Assembly (NCBI RefSeq): GCF_004366355.1
Contig: NZ_SODV01000001.1
Coordinates: 3,534,001 to 3,598,000, forward strand
Origin: Dinghuibacter silviterrae
GTDB lineage: Bacteria > Bacteroidota > Bacteroidia > Chitinophagales > Chitinophagaceae
DNA: 64,000 bases
Direction of reading: 5' to 3'
The translations under genes were made by a program, and so were the position numbers. Positions 35,075-44,840 of this stretch are shown here, piece by piece. The notes beneath the pieces are model-generated. The model was given only the letters and a program-made list of their open reading frames with translations. It did not search any database and was not told the DNA's origin. Numbering within the stretch: position 1 is the stretch's first letter; each line of letters begins with the position of its first letter.

Positions 35075-35392
35075 TTATAGGTTTTTTAAGACATCATCCA
35101 ACTGGGTAAAACGGTCGCTCCACAGTTTCCGGAAGGGTTCCAGCCAGGCATCCACTTCCCGCATCTTCCCGGTGTCGAGGTGATAGTAGATCACCCGCCC
35201 CGAGGGCCGCTGGGTCACGAGCCCGCACTCGACCAGCACACCGATGTGTTTCGACACGGCCTGCCGGCTGCAATCAAAATGTTCCGCCAGCTCGTTGGGC
35301 GTCTTGGCCTCTTTGAGCAACATGCCCAGGATCGCTCTTCGCGTCGGATCGGCGATCGCCTGAAACGGATCCCTCCGGGTTACCCATGTCAT
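35075..35392 (-). CDS. ArsR-family winged-helix repressor
   Basis: 105 residues. The winged helix is complete: PFQAIADPTRRAILGMLLKE, the recognition helix in CSRQAVSKHIGVLVECGLV, and a wing in RPSGRVIYYHL. No metal-binding CxC motif is seen, so it belongs to the metal-independent group that pairs with SRPBCC proteins. It is first in a two-gene operon, with a strong promoter and repeats just upstream suggesting autoregulation. Confidence 0.92.
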   Translation of the reverse strand: MTWVTRRDPFQAIADPTRRAILGMLLKEAKTPNELAEHFDCSRQAVSKHIGVLVECGLVTQRPSGRVIYYHLDTGKMREVDAWLEPFRKLWSDRFTQLDDVLKNL

Positions 35393-35408
35393 AATCTGCT
35401 ACTTTATG

Positions 35409-35445
35409 GTTGCAAATATAATACGCAACTGTGATGTTGCAAATA
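35409..35445 (-). promoter_or_regulatory. ArsR operon promoter with overlapping repeat operator
   Basis: On the minus strand TTTG (35443-35440), a 19-base spacer and TATATTTG (35420-35413) form a near-ideal phylum promoter, 20 bases before the ATG at 35392. Two direct copies of GTTGCAAATA (plus strand 35409-35418 and 35436-35445) cover both elements. An inverted GCAAC/GTTGC pair (35424-35428 and 35436-35440) lies between them. Occupied repeats would block the polymerase, as expected for an autorepressor site. Confidence 0.6.
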
Positions 35446-35457
35446 CCTATTTGGGAC

Positions 35458-35488
35458 AAAAAAAGGGGGGGATCGTGACATCCCCCCC
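35458..35488 (-). terminator. Rho-independent terminator of the esterase gene
   Basis: GGGGGGGA (35465-35472) pairs with TCCCCCCC (35481-35488) over an 8-base loop. On the minus strand the stem is followed by seven T (35464-35458). It lies 34 bases past the esterase stop and just before the ArsR promoter. Confidence 0.85.
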
Positions 35489-35521
35489 AAAGGCCGCGGC
35501 GCCGGGCGCCCCAAAGCGGCG

Positions 35522-37045
35522 CTATTCTTTAACCAGCTTTTTAACCGCGCTCCACGCCCCGATGCGCACCCGACAGATGTACACCCCAGCTGAAAGCCCC
35601 GTCGCATCGATATTAACTGTCTGCGACGGCCAGTTCTTCTGTACGACAAGCTGCCTACGGACCGCCCCGTAAAGGTCGATCAGCTCAATCGTCATGCTCC
35701 CCGTATGCGCGTTGGTCACCCCGAGGGTAAACGAACTCCGGACAGGGTTGGGATATACGACAACACCGCTGGCGGTATCCAGCACCGGTGTGACCGCAAG
35801 GGCGAGGGAGGAAGAAGTGTCGGTAAATTCCATCCAATGGATGTTCCAATTGGTCGTGCCGGTGGAAAAGAGTTGCAGCGTCTGGGAACCGGCGGGCAGG
35901 GTCAGGTAGGTACTGACGGTCGTCCATACCTGGAAACCGCTGGTCATGGGGACGGTCACGGTGCCGAGTACGGTACCGCCGGCATTTCTGACCTGGAAGG
36001 CCGCGCCTTTATATAATGCGGCGACGCGGAAGCTGGCCTTGTACGTGCCGGCGGCGGCGACGTCTACGGCATAGTCCATCCAGCTTCCCGTGTTGATCCA
36101 ACCGACATTCAGGCCACCGGCGGAATCCGTGGTGGCTTGCGTCTTGACACCGGCGGACGCGGTGTCGTAGGTGGAGGCCTGGATCGTCCCCGGTATGGGG
36201 CTGCCCACGGCGGCGGTGGGTGTAGCGACCTGCGTCTTATATTGAAGCGCCCACTGGTAGATGCTCATCCCGTTTTGCGAAAAGGTGGGATTATAGAACT
36301 GTCCCCAGCAGCAGTGCCCGCCCACATAAGAGGTCGAGATCATCGATCCCGGTTTGAGCTGGTTACAGGTCTGGGCCAGCCTGAGCGTATTTAGGCCCTG
36401 TTCGTCGGTGGAGCCAAAGGCCCAGCCGCCGATGCCGTCGGCCACGATCGTATCCGCGGCCTCGGGCATGAGGGTGATAATGCCGTTTTCCGACATGGGG
36501 ATGATGGCCGCGACGTGGTGGGTGTGGTGGAACGACAGGAAATTACCTCCGTTGGACATCGTACCGCCAAGGTACTCCAGGCAAGTCTCCCCGCCGTCGG
36601 AAAGGCCTGTGAAATACACGCGGGTGGTGTCGATCCGGTAGTGTGCGTAGAGATAGGTAAGGATGTAGTCGGCCTCCTGACCGGTGGTCGACCCCTGTAC
36701 CCCTTCGGGGTTCGCCTGGGGGGACACCACGATGTACTTATACGATTGCCCGTCCTTTGGATTGACAAAGCTGGAAGGGAATGTACCCTGAGCGATGAAA
36801 TAGGCCGGGCCGCCCGCGGTGGAACTGGTATAAATAGAAGCGGGATTGGCGCCGCCTTCCCCGGCGCCATGAAAAAACATCATCAGCGGATACGCCGTAC
36901 CCGTTGACGTATAGTCGTTGGGCAGATGGAGGATGGCGTTGAAGGTGTCGCCGTTGGCGTCGATGGGGACTTTGATAATGGTCTGGTCGCCTTGACCGTG
37001 ACATAAAAAGGGAACTAACAACAGAGCGTGTAACAGTTTTTTCAT
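35522..37045 (-). CDS. Secreted esterase with CBM6-like module and T9SS sorting domain
   Basis: 507 residues. The signal peptide (LLHALLLVPFLCHGQG) is followed by an alpha/beta-hydrolase domain (about 20-280). It has an oxyanion-type loop YPLMMFFHGAGEGG and nucleophile Ser149 in TGLSDGG; the PHB-depolymerase/feruloyl-esterase type is likely. A carbohydrate-binding module of family-6 type (about 295-405) contains GSWMDYAVDVAAAGTYKASF. A C-terminal type IX secretion domain (about 430-507) starts VVYPNPVRSSF and ends in a basic Lys-rich tail. It would be exported by T9SS to the surface or medium and de-esterify a plant polymer (inference). Confidence 0.87.
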   Translation of the reverse strand: MKKLLHALLLVPFLCHGQGDQTIIKVPIDANGDTFNAILHLPNDYTSTGTAYPLMMFFHGAGEGGANPASIYTSSTAGGPAYFIAQGTFPSSFVNPKDGQSYKYIVVSPQANPEGVQGSTTGQEADYILTYLYAHYRIDTTRVYFTGLSDGGETCLEYLGGTMSNGGNFLSFHHTHHVAAIIPMSENGIITLMPEAADTIVADGIGGWAFGSTDEQGLNTLRLAQTCNQLKPGSMISTSYVGGHCCWGQFYNPTFSQNGMSIYQWALQYKTQVATPTAAVGSPIPGTIQASTYDTASAGVKTQATTDSAGGLNVGWINTGSWMDYAVDVAAAGTYKASFRVAALYKGAAFQVRNAGGTVLGTVTVPMTSGFQVWTTVSTYLTLPAGSQTLQLFSTGTTNWNIHWMEFTDTSSSLALAVTPVLDTASGVVVYPNPVRSSFTLGVTNAHTGSMTIELIDLYGAVRRQLVVQKNWPSQTVNIDATGLSAGVYICRVRIGAWSAVKKLVKE

Positions 37046-37177
37046 ATCAAATGGATTTTAACCTCTACTCCTTCATGGAGCGAGTCATTGAAAAAGCAAT
37101 CGGTGTGTCATGGAAGCTCTACGGCGTGTACAGCGCCAGGCGCGGAAATGCGCGGCCTTGGCGGTGCAAAAACTATG

Positions 37178-39652
37178 CTAAAAAGAGGATGCGTTCAATA
37201 TGCTTTGGAAATCTTTTTTGAAATTTTCCCCGTACAATTGTTGGTACTCTTTGACAAAAGAAGTGTACGCCTGCTTGGCAAGGGAATGTTTTCCCAATTG
37301 CACCAGCGTTTTGCACTTGAGGATCATGGCGTCCTCATTGACGGGATCGAAAAAGAAAATACTATCGGTGATCTCCAGCAGAAAGTCGGGGTCGGGGTTG
37401 CCGTGTTTTACAAAATGCAGCAGGGTGTCGATGACGCGGTTGGATACGTCGGATTTAAAGGCGTCGAGCCAGGGATATTCCACGCCCGTGAGCAGGCTGC
37501 CCCTTTTGATGATGGCCACCAGCGCGCTTGCTTCGTTTTTGTGGAGCGTGTGGAACCTGAGGTAGTCGACATAAACTTTACCCGGATCGAGGGTGATCTT
37601 CCAGTAGCCCGTTTCCTTCGACAGGTCACAGCCGCCGATGCGGTCCAGGAGGGCCTTTAGCTTTCCGATATTGACCGACCGGTTGTTGCGCGCGCTTTTC
37701 TCCGTTTTGTCAAACCAAAGGATTTCGTCCAGTTTTTCGGAACCGATGCCGTGTTCGTTTTTGATGGAGTAGAGAAGGATCAGCAAAAACAATTGTTTGA
37801 GCAGGGGCGAGAATTGTTTGGTCAGGTCTGTTCCCTCTGCGTCGAACACCTGGAGGTCGCCAAACAAAAAGATCGAGGCGGAAGGGTGGGGGGCCACTGC
37901 CGTCGACACAGACGGTGCCGCATGGACGCGTTTTTTTGCCGGCCGCAGGAGCAGGAAAAGCCCCACGAGGCCGACGGGCAACAGGAAATACCAGAAGACG
38001 CTTCTCCCGGCGGGTGCTTCCGCCATAGCCACGGTGGCCGGTTCGGCCGGCGCATCCAAAGAATAAATACGGGCACTGGTATGCGAGGGACCGGTGGACG
38101 AGCTGTCCTCGAAAAAGATGACCGCCACAAACTGCCGGGTCACGGGGCTATAATACAGGTCGGTGAAGGAATGTATGTCGTGGAAGGGATAGGGGATCTG
38201 GCCCGCCAGTGCGGTGTACAGGGGCATGTCCAGCGACCCTTTGATCAGTTGCAGGTGGGAGTGGAATTCCTGGTTGTTATACAGGAGGCCATAATAGGAA
38301 CGGTCGTGTTCGTCGATCACCAGGGAGTTGGCAAACGCAAAATCCTGCTCCCCCGGGGCCAGGGCAAAACGCCTCTCAAAGGTCCGGGTCCGCACGTCAA
38401 AACGCAACAGGTCATACAGGTTACGGGCATTCATGATCTGCTCCCCGCTGGAGCTCCCCCGTCCGCCGAGCACATAAAGGGTATCCCCCTCGGCGGTGGC
38501 ACCGGCGGCGGCCAGGTAGCGGGGCGTCAGCGTGTCTCCCTTTGTATCAATGCGTTCCCAGGTACGGGTGGGGATATGGTAACGGAAGACCGTGTTTTTG
38601 TACTTCATGTGACCGTACCCGTTGAGCACGTAGATGGAGGTATCCAGGGCGGAAGCAAACTTGTTGACGTGCCAATAGTTGATGTCCCCGGGCAGATAGG
38701 CTTTGTCCCAGCGGCGGGTGTTGAAGTCAAAGGCGGAGACGAGTTGCTGGTCGGGATAGAGGTTATACAGTTGGTGCACAAAGGGATCGTACAGGGACTG
38801 GTTACCCGCCAGCAGGTATTGCCTGGTCTCGTAGGGGATGGTCTGGACCCTGCCGCCGGGAAGGGCGTAGACGGTCACGGAGTCCCGGCCGACCAGGTAC
38901 AAAAGGCTGTGCCGGGCATCAAAGGCACAGCTCGCCGCGCCGTCGATCACCAGGCTGTCGATGAGCCGCCACTGGCTATGGGTGCTTTTGATCCACAACG
39001 GGTTTTGCACAAGACCGGTCAGGCCTCTTTCGGTTTCGGCGGCCGTCCCCCCCTTGTCCTCGTCCAGCGGCCAGTGGTACAGCAACCTGCCCTCGGAGGT
39101 GATTTGGACATTCCGGATCTTCATCGGGGGCACGTCGCCGGTTTTGAACTGGGGTACCGTACACGCGCCAAAGGAGATCCGGAAACTATCGGTGGGGGAC
39201 AGGTGCATGCCCGGTTGGATATAACACGCCTTGCCGACGTACAACAGCAAACGGTCGTGTGTAAAGTCGATCGACAGGCGGATGGTGTTCCAGGCTTCGA
39301 ACATCCGGTTGCTGTCGAGGATAAAAGAAGCAAACGGCGGTTTGTCCCCCACGACCGCCCGGAAGTGTCCTTCCGGGAAGTTGACCTTGTCAAAAAGGAG
39401 GTCGATGTTCTGGGTATTGTTCCGGACGAGCCGGAGCACATAGCCAAAAGAGTTCTGGTAACCCGGGAGGTACGAAAGGTCGAAGGTCAGTTCTGTATTG
39501 TGGGGAAAAATGAGGGGTTTCTCCGCCGTGACGTTTAGATTCGTCCGCCGGTCCTGTTCGTTGTCGTTGTTATAAAAGCCTAAACCCTGTCCTTCCCCTC
39601 GTTGCGCAACTAATATAAGCAGTAAGTATAATGTGTGCTTGGCCAGATTCAT
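37178..39652 (-). CDS. Membrane-spanning regulator: periplasmic kelch sensor with SARP-like output
   Basis: 824 residues. The signal peptide (HTLYLLLILVAQRGEGQ) is followed by a concanavalin/LamG-like domain (about 25-200). Kelch-type propeller repeats follow (about 220-530, for example YIVLNGYGH-like and DTLYVLGGRGSSSGEQ). One membrane helix (about 550-568, FWYFLLPVGLVGLFLLL) leads to a cytosolic part. That part reads as an OmpR/SARP winged helix (about 590-690, IFLFGDLQVFDAEGTDL and NNRSVNIGKLKALLDRIGG) plus a BTAD-type helical domain (690-824). No kinase or receiver is present. It is divergent from SusC3 and probably controls that locus. Confidence 0.8.
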   Translation of the reverse strand: MNLAKHTLYLLLILVAQRGEGQGLGFYNNDNEQDRRTNLNVTAEKPLIFPHNTELTFDLSYLPGYQNSFGYVLRLVRNNTQNIDLLFDKVNFPEGHFRAVVGDKPPFASFILDSNRMFEAWNTIRLSIDFTHDRLLLYVGKACYIQPGMHLSPTDSFRISFGACTVPQFKTGDVPPMKIRNVQITSEGRLLYHWPLDEDKGGTAAETERGLTGLVQNPLWIKSTHSQWRLIDSLVIDGAASCAFDARHSLLYLVGRDSVTVYALPGGRVQTIPYETRQYLLAGNQSLYDPFVHQLYNLYPDQQLVSAFDFNTRRWDKAYLPGDINYWHVNKFASALDTSIYVLNGYGHMKYKNTVFRYHIPTRTWERIDTKGDTLTPRYLAAAGATAEGDTLYVLGGRGSSSGEQIMNARNLYDLLRFDVRTRTFERRFALAPGEQDFAFANSLVIDEHDRSYYGLLYNNQEFHSHLQLIKGSLDMPLYTALAGQIPYPFHDIHSFTDLYYSPVTRQFVAVIFFEDSSSTGPSHTSARIYSLDAPAEPATVAMAEAPAGRSVFWYFLLPVGLVGLFLLLRPAKKRVHAAPSVSTAVAPHPSASIFLFGDLQVFDAEGTDLTKQFSPLLKQLFLLILLYSIKNEHGIGSEKLDEILWFDKTEKSARNNRSVNIGKLKALLDRIGGCDLSKETGYWKITLDPGKVYVDYLRFHTLHKNEASALVAIIKRGSLLTGVEYPWLDAFKSDVSNRVIDTLLHFVKHGNPDPDFLLEITDSIFFFDPVNEDAMILKCKTLVQLGKHSLAKQAYTSFVKEYQQLYGENFKKDFQSILNASSF

Positions 39653-39764
39653 ACAGCCATATTAATAATTTTTGAAAAATTTTGTCTTAATGGGCCACAA
39701 TTAATTAATCATTATTCGATTATTATGCCTCCCGCGCTAGTTTCAGGTCTCTAAAACTAACGAC

Positions 39765-42700
39765 GTGAAAAGATTGCTTGTTTGGCTTTCCTGCCTCGCC
39801 TTCCTTTCTTTTGCCCAGGCCCAAAAAGTCCCGATCCGGGGAACCGTTCTTAATGAAAAGAACGAGCCCATGGAAGGGGTAACGGTCGTTCTCAAGGGCA
39901 AAAAAGTGTCCACGCTGACAAAGTCCGATGGACGCTTTATGATCAATGTGGACGATCCCCAGGCGGACGTTCTTCAGTTCTCTTTTATTGGCTATGGGTC
40001 AACCGAAATCGCCCTCCGGGGTCAAACGGACCTGCACCTCAGCCTGTCGCCCTCGTCCAAGGACCTCAAGGACGTGATCGTCGTGTCCGCCCTGGGGTTG
40101 ACCAAACGACAGAAGGCGATCGGCTATTCCCAGCAGTCGGTTGATGCTGACCGGCTGACGGAGGCCCGGGATGTCAACATCACCAACGGACTCGCCGGGA
40201 AAGTGGCGGGTTTACAGGTGACGACGACCGGGCAGCCCGGATCGTCCACCCGGGTCGTGATCCGGGGCGAAAATTCCATCACCGGCAACAACCAGCCCTT
40301 GTGGGTCGTCGACGGCGTTCCTATCCAGAACGACATGGGGGATACCCGGGGAGACAACCTCGACTACGGCAACGGGGCCGAGGACCTGAACCCGGACGAC
40401 ATCGCCTCCATCGAGGTGCTCAAGGGGCCCAATGCTGCGGCCCTGTATGGGTCGAGGGCCGCCAACGGGGCGATCCTGGTGACCACCAAAAAGGGTAAGA
40501 TCGGGGACAAGAACCTGGGGATCACCGTGAACCAAAACACGATGTGGAATTCCATCAGCGAATTCCCTGCGTATCAAAACGAATACGGCGAAGGCGCCAA
40601 CGGTTTGCTCGTACCCAATGCGAACTACATCGTTCCAGGGACGGGCGCCGTCAAAATGGGTTCCAGCGGGAGCACCTGGGGGATGCCGATGCTGGGGCAG
40701 CCCTACCTCAACTTTGCGGGCCAGCCCATCGCCGGGGGGTATTCGCCCCAGCCCGGGAACATCGAATCGCTGTATAAGACAAGCGTCACCAACACCTCGA
40801 ACATCGGGGTCAGCAAGGGGGATGCGAACGGATCTTTCCGGTTGTCCTATACCAATGTCTACAGCAACGATGTCCTCCCCGAACAAAACCAGATCCGCCG
40901 CAATAACGTCAGCCTGAGCGTGACCCGCAAGATCAACTGGCTGACCCTGGACAGTTGGATCCTGTTCACCAACCAGACCACCCACGACCGGACGGTCCGG
41001 AACCTGGACCCGGCCAGCCCGATGTCGGCGTATGTATACATGCCCCGCAGCTTTAACCTGAGCGCCCTCAGCCCCTGGGTCAACCCGGCCACCGGCAACT
41101 CCTACGCGCTGGGTAGCGTCAACAGCATCGAAAACATTTACTGGTCGCTGTACGAGGACAAAAACCAGGACACCCACAACCGCCTGATCGGCGGGATCAC
41201 CGCCACGAGCCGGATCAATTCCATGCTAAGCCTCCGGCTGCAGGGCGCCACGGATATGAACTTCCTAAGCTCCTGGCAGTACCGGGAACTGGGGGGGCTG
41301 CAAACACCGCAAGGGTCCTACAGCGACCTGGAGCAACACTCGCTCAACGGCGACTACTCCGCGATGCTGATGTTCAACAAACGGTTCAACCCCACCTGGA
41401 CCCTCACTGCCAACGCGGGGGCGGAGATCGTGACCAACAGCAGCCTGGCCAGGACCCAGGCGGTCAACAGCCTGCTGGTGCACAACATGCCCTCCATCAG
41501 CAACAGCAATGCCGTCCCGACGGTATCGGAAGCGGAATCCCGCACCAATACGCAGTCGATATTCGGAAACGCCACGGTGGGGTATAAAGACTTTCTTTTC
41601 CTCGATGTCACGGGACGGAACGACTGGTCGTCCACGCTGCCGGTCAACAACTGCTCCTTCTTTTACCCCTCGGTGAGCGCCAGCTTTATCTTTAGCGACT
41701 TCATCCGCAACCATGACCTGCTCAGCTACGGCAAGCTCCGCGCGTCCTGGGCACAGGTGGGCAACTCCGCTCCCGCCCAGGCGCTCATCACCCCTTATAC
41801 GTATGGGGGACTTTTCCTTGGGAATCCGTACATCTATTATACCTCGAACAACCAGCTCAACAACCCCAACCTCAAACCGGAACAAACACGGTCCCGGGAG
41901 GCGGGGGTGGACGTGACCGTTTTCCACGACAAACTCACTTTTAGCGGAACGGTCTACAGCACCAAGGCATTCAACCAGATCATCACCGCCCAGACGGCCC
42001 CGGAAACGGGTTTTAGCGCGCAGATCGTCAACGCGGGCCAGATCACCAACAAGGGCATAGAGCTGTCCGCGTCCGGTACGATCCTCCGGCGCCGGCGGTT
42101 CCTCTGGACCGCGCTGGCCAACTGGTCGATGAACCGCAACAAGGTCGTCGCCCTGGCGCCGGGGGTAAATACCTACCAGCTCGGCTCAAACCTCGGGGTG
42201 CACGTGAATGCCGTAGTAGGGCAACCCTATGGGTATATGCAGGGCAACGCCCCCTACATGATCGGGGATACCACGCTCGTGCAGGCCAACGGCCGGACCG
42301 TGGTACAGCCCAATACCTACCTGGGCAATTACCACCCCGACTGGATCGGCTCCGTGGGTACGTCGGTCTCGTATGCCGGTTTCGACTTCTCCATCCTGTT
42401 CGATATAAAGTGGGGCGGCAAGATCTATTCCGCCTCTTACGGACGGGCCAACTTTGCGGGGGTGACCCAGGCCAGCCTGATCGGACGTGATCAGTGGCTG
42501 TTCAGCTCCATCATCCTCGGGGAAAACGGCAACGAGCAACAAGGCATCGGGCAGACCGTCGGGTCGACGGTCACCCGCTACGCAGACTCGGGCCGTGTCA
42601 AAGGTGTCCAGTACCACAACGCCTACCTGATCAAGGTAGATAGCAAGGGCAATCCCATCCTGGATAAAAACGGCCGTTACGAGGTGGGGGCCAAAAGCAC

Positions 42701-43016
42701 CGTCTGGATGAACCCGACCACCTACGAGTCCGACATGGTGTTGAACAACACACCGGCGATCACCTTCGACGCCACCGACGTCAAGGTCGGGGAACTGGTA
42801 CTCGGCTATACCATCCCCCAGCAATGGATCGCGCGCTGGCCGGTCCGCGGCATCCGCATGGCCTTTGTCGGCCGCAACCTGCTGACGATCTACAAAAAAG
42901 TGCCCCAGGGGATCGACCCGGAAGCCGCCAATTCCTCCGGCAATGCCCAGGGGATCGACGCCGGCGATTCCTTTCCCACCGCCCAGTATGGCTTTGACTT
43001 AAAATTAAACTTCTAG
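39765..43016 (+). CDS. SusC/RagA TonB-dependent transporter (SusC3)
   Basis: 1083 residues with a GTG start. The signal peptide is MKRLLVWLSCLAFLSFAQAQ. A carboxypeptidase-D-like domain (PIRGTVLNEKNEPMEGVTVV) and a linker LKDVIVVSALGLTKRQKAIG follow. The plug has ASIEVLKGPNAAALYGSRAA, and the barrel ends QYGFDLKLNF. The N-terminal linker differs in type from SusC1. It is the first gene of the second glycan locus and overlaps the SusD3 upstream region by its stop (TAGTGATG). Confidence 0.94.
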   Translation: MKRLLVWLSCLAFLSFAQAQKVPIRGTVLNEKNEPMEGVTVVLKGKKVSTLTKSDGRFMINVDDPQADVLQFSFIGYGSTEIALRGQTDLHLSLSPSSKDLKDVIVVSALGLTKRQKAIGYSQQSVDADRLTEARDVNITNGLAGKVAGLQVTTTGQPGSSTRVVIRGENSITGNNQPLWVVDGVPIQNDMGDTRGDNLDYGNGAEDLNPDDIASIEVLKGPNAAALYGSRAANGAILVTTKKGKIGDKNLGITVNQNTMWNSISEFPAYQNEYGEGANGLLVPNANYIVPGTGAVKMGSSGSTWGMPMLGQPYLNFAGQPIAGGYSPQPGNIESLYKTSVTNTSNIGVSKGDANGSFRLSYTNVYSNDVLPEQNQIRRNNVSLSVTRKINWLTLDSWILFTNQTTHDRTVRNLDPASPMSAYVYMPRSFNLSALSPWVNPATGNSYALGSVNSIENIYWSLYEDKNQDTHNRLIGGITATSRINSMLSLRLQGATDMNFLSSWQYRELGGLQTPQGSYSDLEQHSLNGDYSAMLMFNKRFNPTWTLTANAGAEIVTNSSLARTQAVNSLLVHNMPSISNSNAVPTVSEAESRTNTQSIFGNATVGYKDFLFLDVTGRNDWSSTLPVNNCSFFYPSVSASFIFSDFIRNHDLLSYGKLRASWAQVGNSAPAQALITPYTYGGLFLGNPYIYYTSNNQLNNPNLKPEQTRSREAGVDVTVFHDKLTFSGTVYSTKAFNQIITAQTAPETGFSAQIVNAGQITNKGIELSASGTILRRRRFLWTALANWSMNRNKVVALAPGVNTYQLGSNLGVHVNAVVGQPYGYMQGNAPYMIGDTTLVQANGRTVVQPNTYLGNYHPDWIGSVGTSVSYAGFDFSILFDIKWGGKIYSASYGRANFAGVTQASLIGRDQWLFSSIILGENGNEQQGIGQTVGSTVTRYADSGRVKGVQYHNAYLIKVDSKGNPILDKNGRYEVGAKSTVWMNPTTYESDMVLNNTPAITFDATDVKVGELVLGYTIPQQWIARWPVRGIRMAFVGRNLLTIYKKVPQGIDPEAANSSGNAQGIDAGDSFPTAQYGFDLKLNF

Positions 43017-43018
43017 TG

Positions 43019-44836
43019 ATGCGAAAAGTATTTGTCTATATAGGTCTGCTGGTGCTGTGCGCCTGCACCAAGAACTTCACCACCCTCAACCAGGACCCCA
43101 ACAAATTCACTGTCGTGGCCCCCGAAGCCACCATCGAGGCCGCGGTCCGGTCCCTCAACATCCAGATGTCCACCTACAACTATACCAAGTACTGGGATAT
43201 CGGCAACCTCATCTGGGTGGGTTCCCGCTACGACGTTACCGACGCCGGTCTTTGGAAGACCGCCTACAACAACGTCCTGGAAAACCTGGACCAAACGATC
43301 ACCACCTATGGAAGCGACTCCCTGTACAACAACCGCGTACAGATCGCCCGCATCCTGAAGTGGTATACTTTTTCCATCCTTGTCGGGCAGTTCGGACCCA
43401 TTCCCGTCCGCCAGGCCAATAACCTCAACTATCTCAACACCATTGCTTTTGACAGCGAGGATTCTACTTATTCCTATATCCTCGACAGCCTGAAGGACGC
43501 CACGACCCGGATCGTGCCCACGGGCGACAAGCTCAGCTACGACGTGGTGTACAACGGCAACCTGACCAGTTGGGTGCACTTTGCCAATACCCTCCGGCTG
43601 AAAATCGCGTTGCGTTGTATGAAAAATCTGAACGCCGCCGCCGTTGCCAATATCCGTGACTGTATGACGAATGAATCCAGCTTGATCCAGTCCGAGGCGG
43701 AGACCGCGAAGATGGCGTACGAGAACGTTACCAACAACCAGAACCCGTACTGGCTGTTCTTTATCAATTCCAACAGCTACTACCCGTATTCTTCCACGGG
43801 CCACAACATTCCCCCCAGGATGTCGGAGTTTATGAGCGTGTTCATGCGTTCCTACAGCGATCCCCGCATGCCGGTTTACTTCGACTCGGTGACCTCGCAT
43901 ACGGCCCGCTTCCAGGTGACGGATACGCTCCCCAGCATTTTTGACGACTCCATGCGGATCGTCACCTATGGCGTTCCTTTCCTCGGAAAGCCGCTGTCCG
44001 CCACGTATACCAGCCTTCTCCCCAACTGGAGTTCCTCCCTGACGGGCCAGACCAATCCCCTGTCCGGTATCAACGACACCGCCTATTCGCTGGTATCCGA
44101 TGCCGTGATCAACAACCCCGTGCGGCCGCTCATCATGCTCTCTTACGCGGAGTGTAACTTTTTGAAAGCCGAGGCCGCCCAACTGGGCTTTGGAGGCGCG
44201 TCCACCCCCCAGCAGTACTACCAGAACGGGATCGCCGCCAATTTTGCCTACTGGGGCCTGTCGTCCAACCAGCTCGCCACCTACATGGCGCAACCCGGCG
44301 TACAATGGGGCACCGTCAACAACAACGCCTACTGGGACCTGCTCGACCTGACCAATGCCAACATCCCCGACATCCTCCACCAGATCTGGGCCCAGGAATG
44401 GATGAACTATTTCCCCGACCAATCCTTTGACGCCTGGTGTCTGCAAAGACGGACGCGGTTTTTTACTTTTCCACCGGAGCTCAACCCGGGTGGGAACGCC
44501 AGCTACACGTCGCATACGCTTTGGATGGACGTGCCGGGCCGCGGTTCCTATCCCAGCAACGAGTCGGCTTTGAATCCGCAAGGGTACAACCAGGGCGTGG
44601 CCGACCTCGCGCTGAATCCTTCGAATGCCTCCCTGATTGTCAACAACGAATACAACCCGGATATACAGTTGAATTTTTCCAAGCCCAATGTGGTGCAGGA
44701 CTGGAATACGTTTGCGCCAACCGGGTATGATGTACGGTTTCTTCAGAAGTGGTATGGGCCAACTTTCGAGTCTTTGAAGGCGGCCGCATTGAGCGCCAAG
44801 TTTTCTTACACCCTCCTTTCCACCTATCATCCTTAA
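43019..44836 (+). CDS. SusD-like glycan-binding lipoprotein (SusD3)
   Basis: 605 residues. I chose ATG 43019, 2 bases after the SusC3 stop; a GTG one codon earlier is possible. The lipobox is YIGLLVLCACTKNFTTLNQD. The NQDPNKFT opening marks the SusD-like-2 branch. The core holds ILKWYTFSILVGQFGPIPV, LMLSYAECNFLKAEAAQLG-like helices and a late IWAQEWMNYFPDQSFDAW. It pairs with SusC3 for uptake. Confidence 0.92.
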   Translation: MRKVFVYIGLLVLCACTKNFTTLNQDPNKFTVVAPEATIEAAVRSLNIQMSTYNYTKYWDIGNLIWVGSRYDVTDAGLWKTAYNNVLENLDQTITTYGSDSLYNNRVQIARILKWYTFSILVGQFGPIPVRQANNLNYLNTIAFDSEDSTYSYILDSLKDATTRIVPTGDKLSYDVVYNGNLTSWVHFANTLRLKIALRCMKNLNAAAVANIRDCMTNESSLIQSEAETAKMAYENVTNNQNPYWLFFINSNSYYPYSSTGHNIPPRMSEFMSVFMRSYSDPRMPVYFDSVTSHTARFQVTDTLPSIFDDSMRIVTYGVPFLGKPLSATYTSLLPNWSSSLTGQTNPLSGINDTAYSLVSDAVINNPVRPLIMLSYAECNFLKAEAAQLGFGGASTPQQYYQNGIAANFAYWGLSSNQLATYMAQPGVQWGTVNNNAYWDLLDLTNANIPDILHQIWAQEWMNYFPDQSFDAWCLQRRTRFFTFPPELNPGGNASYTSHTLWMDVPGRGSYPSNESALNPQGYNQGVADLALNPSNASLIVNNEYNPDIQLNFSKPNVVQDWNTFAPTGYDVRFLQKWYGPTFESLKAAALSAKFSYTLLSTYHP

Positions 44837-44840
44837 ACTT

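Noticed and set aside
37751-39538. A 595-codon open frame on the plus strand
   Set aside because: Antisense to the kelch/SARP regulator, which has clear domains and a signal peptide.
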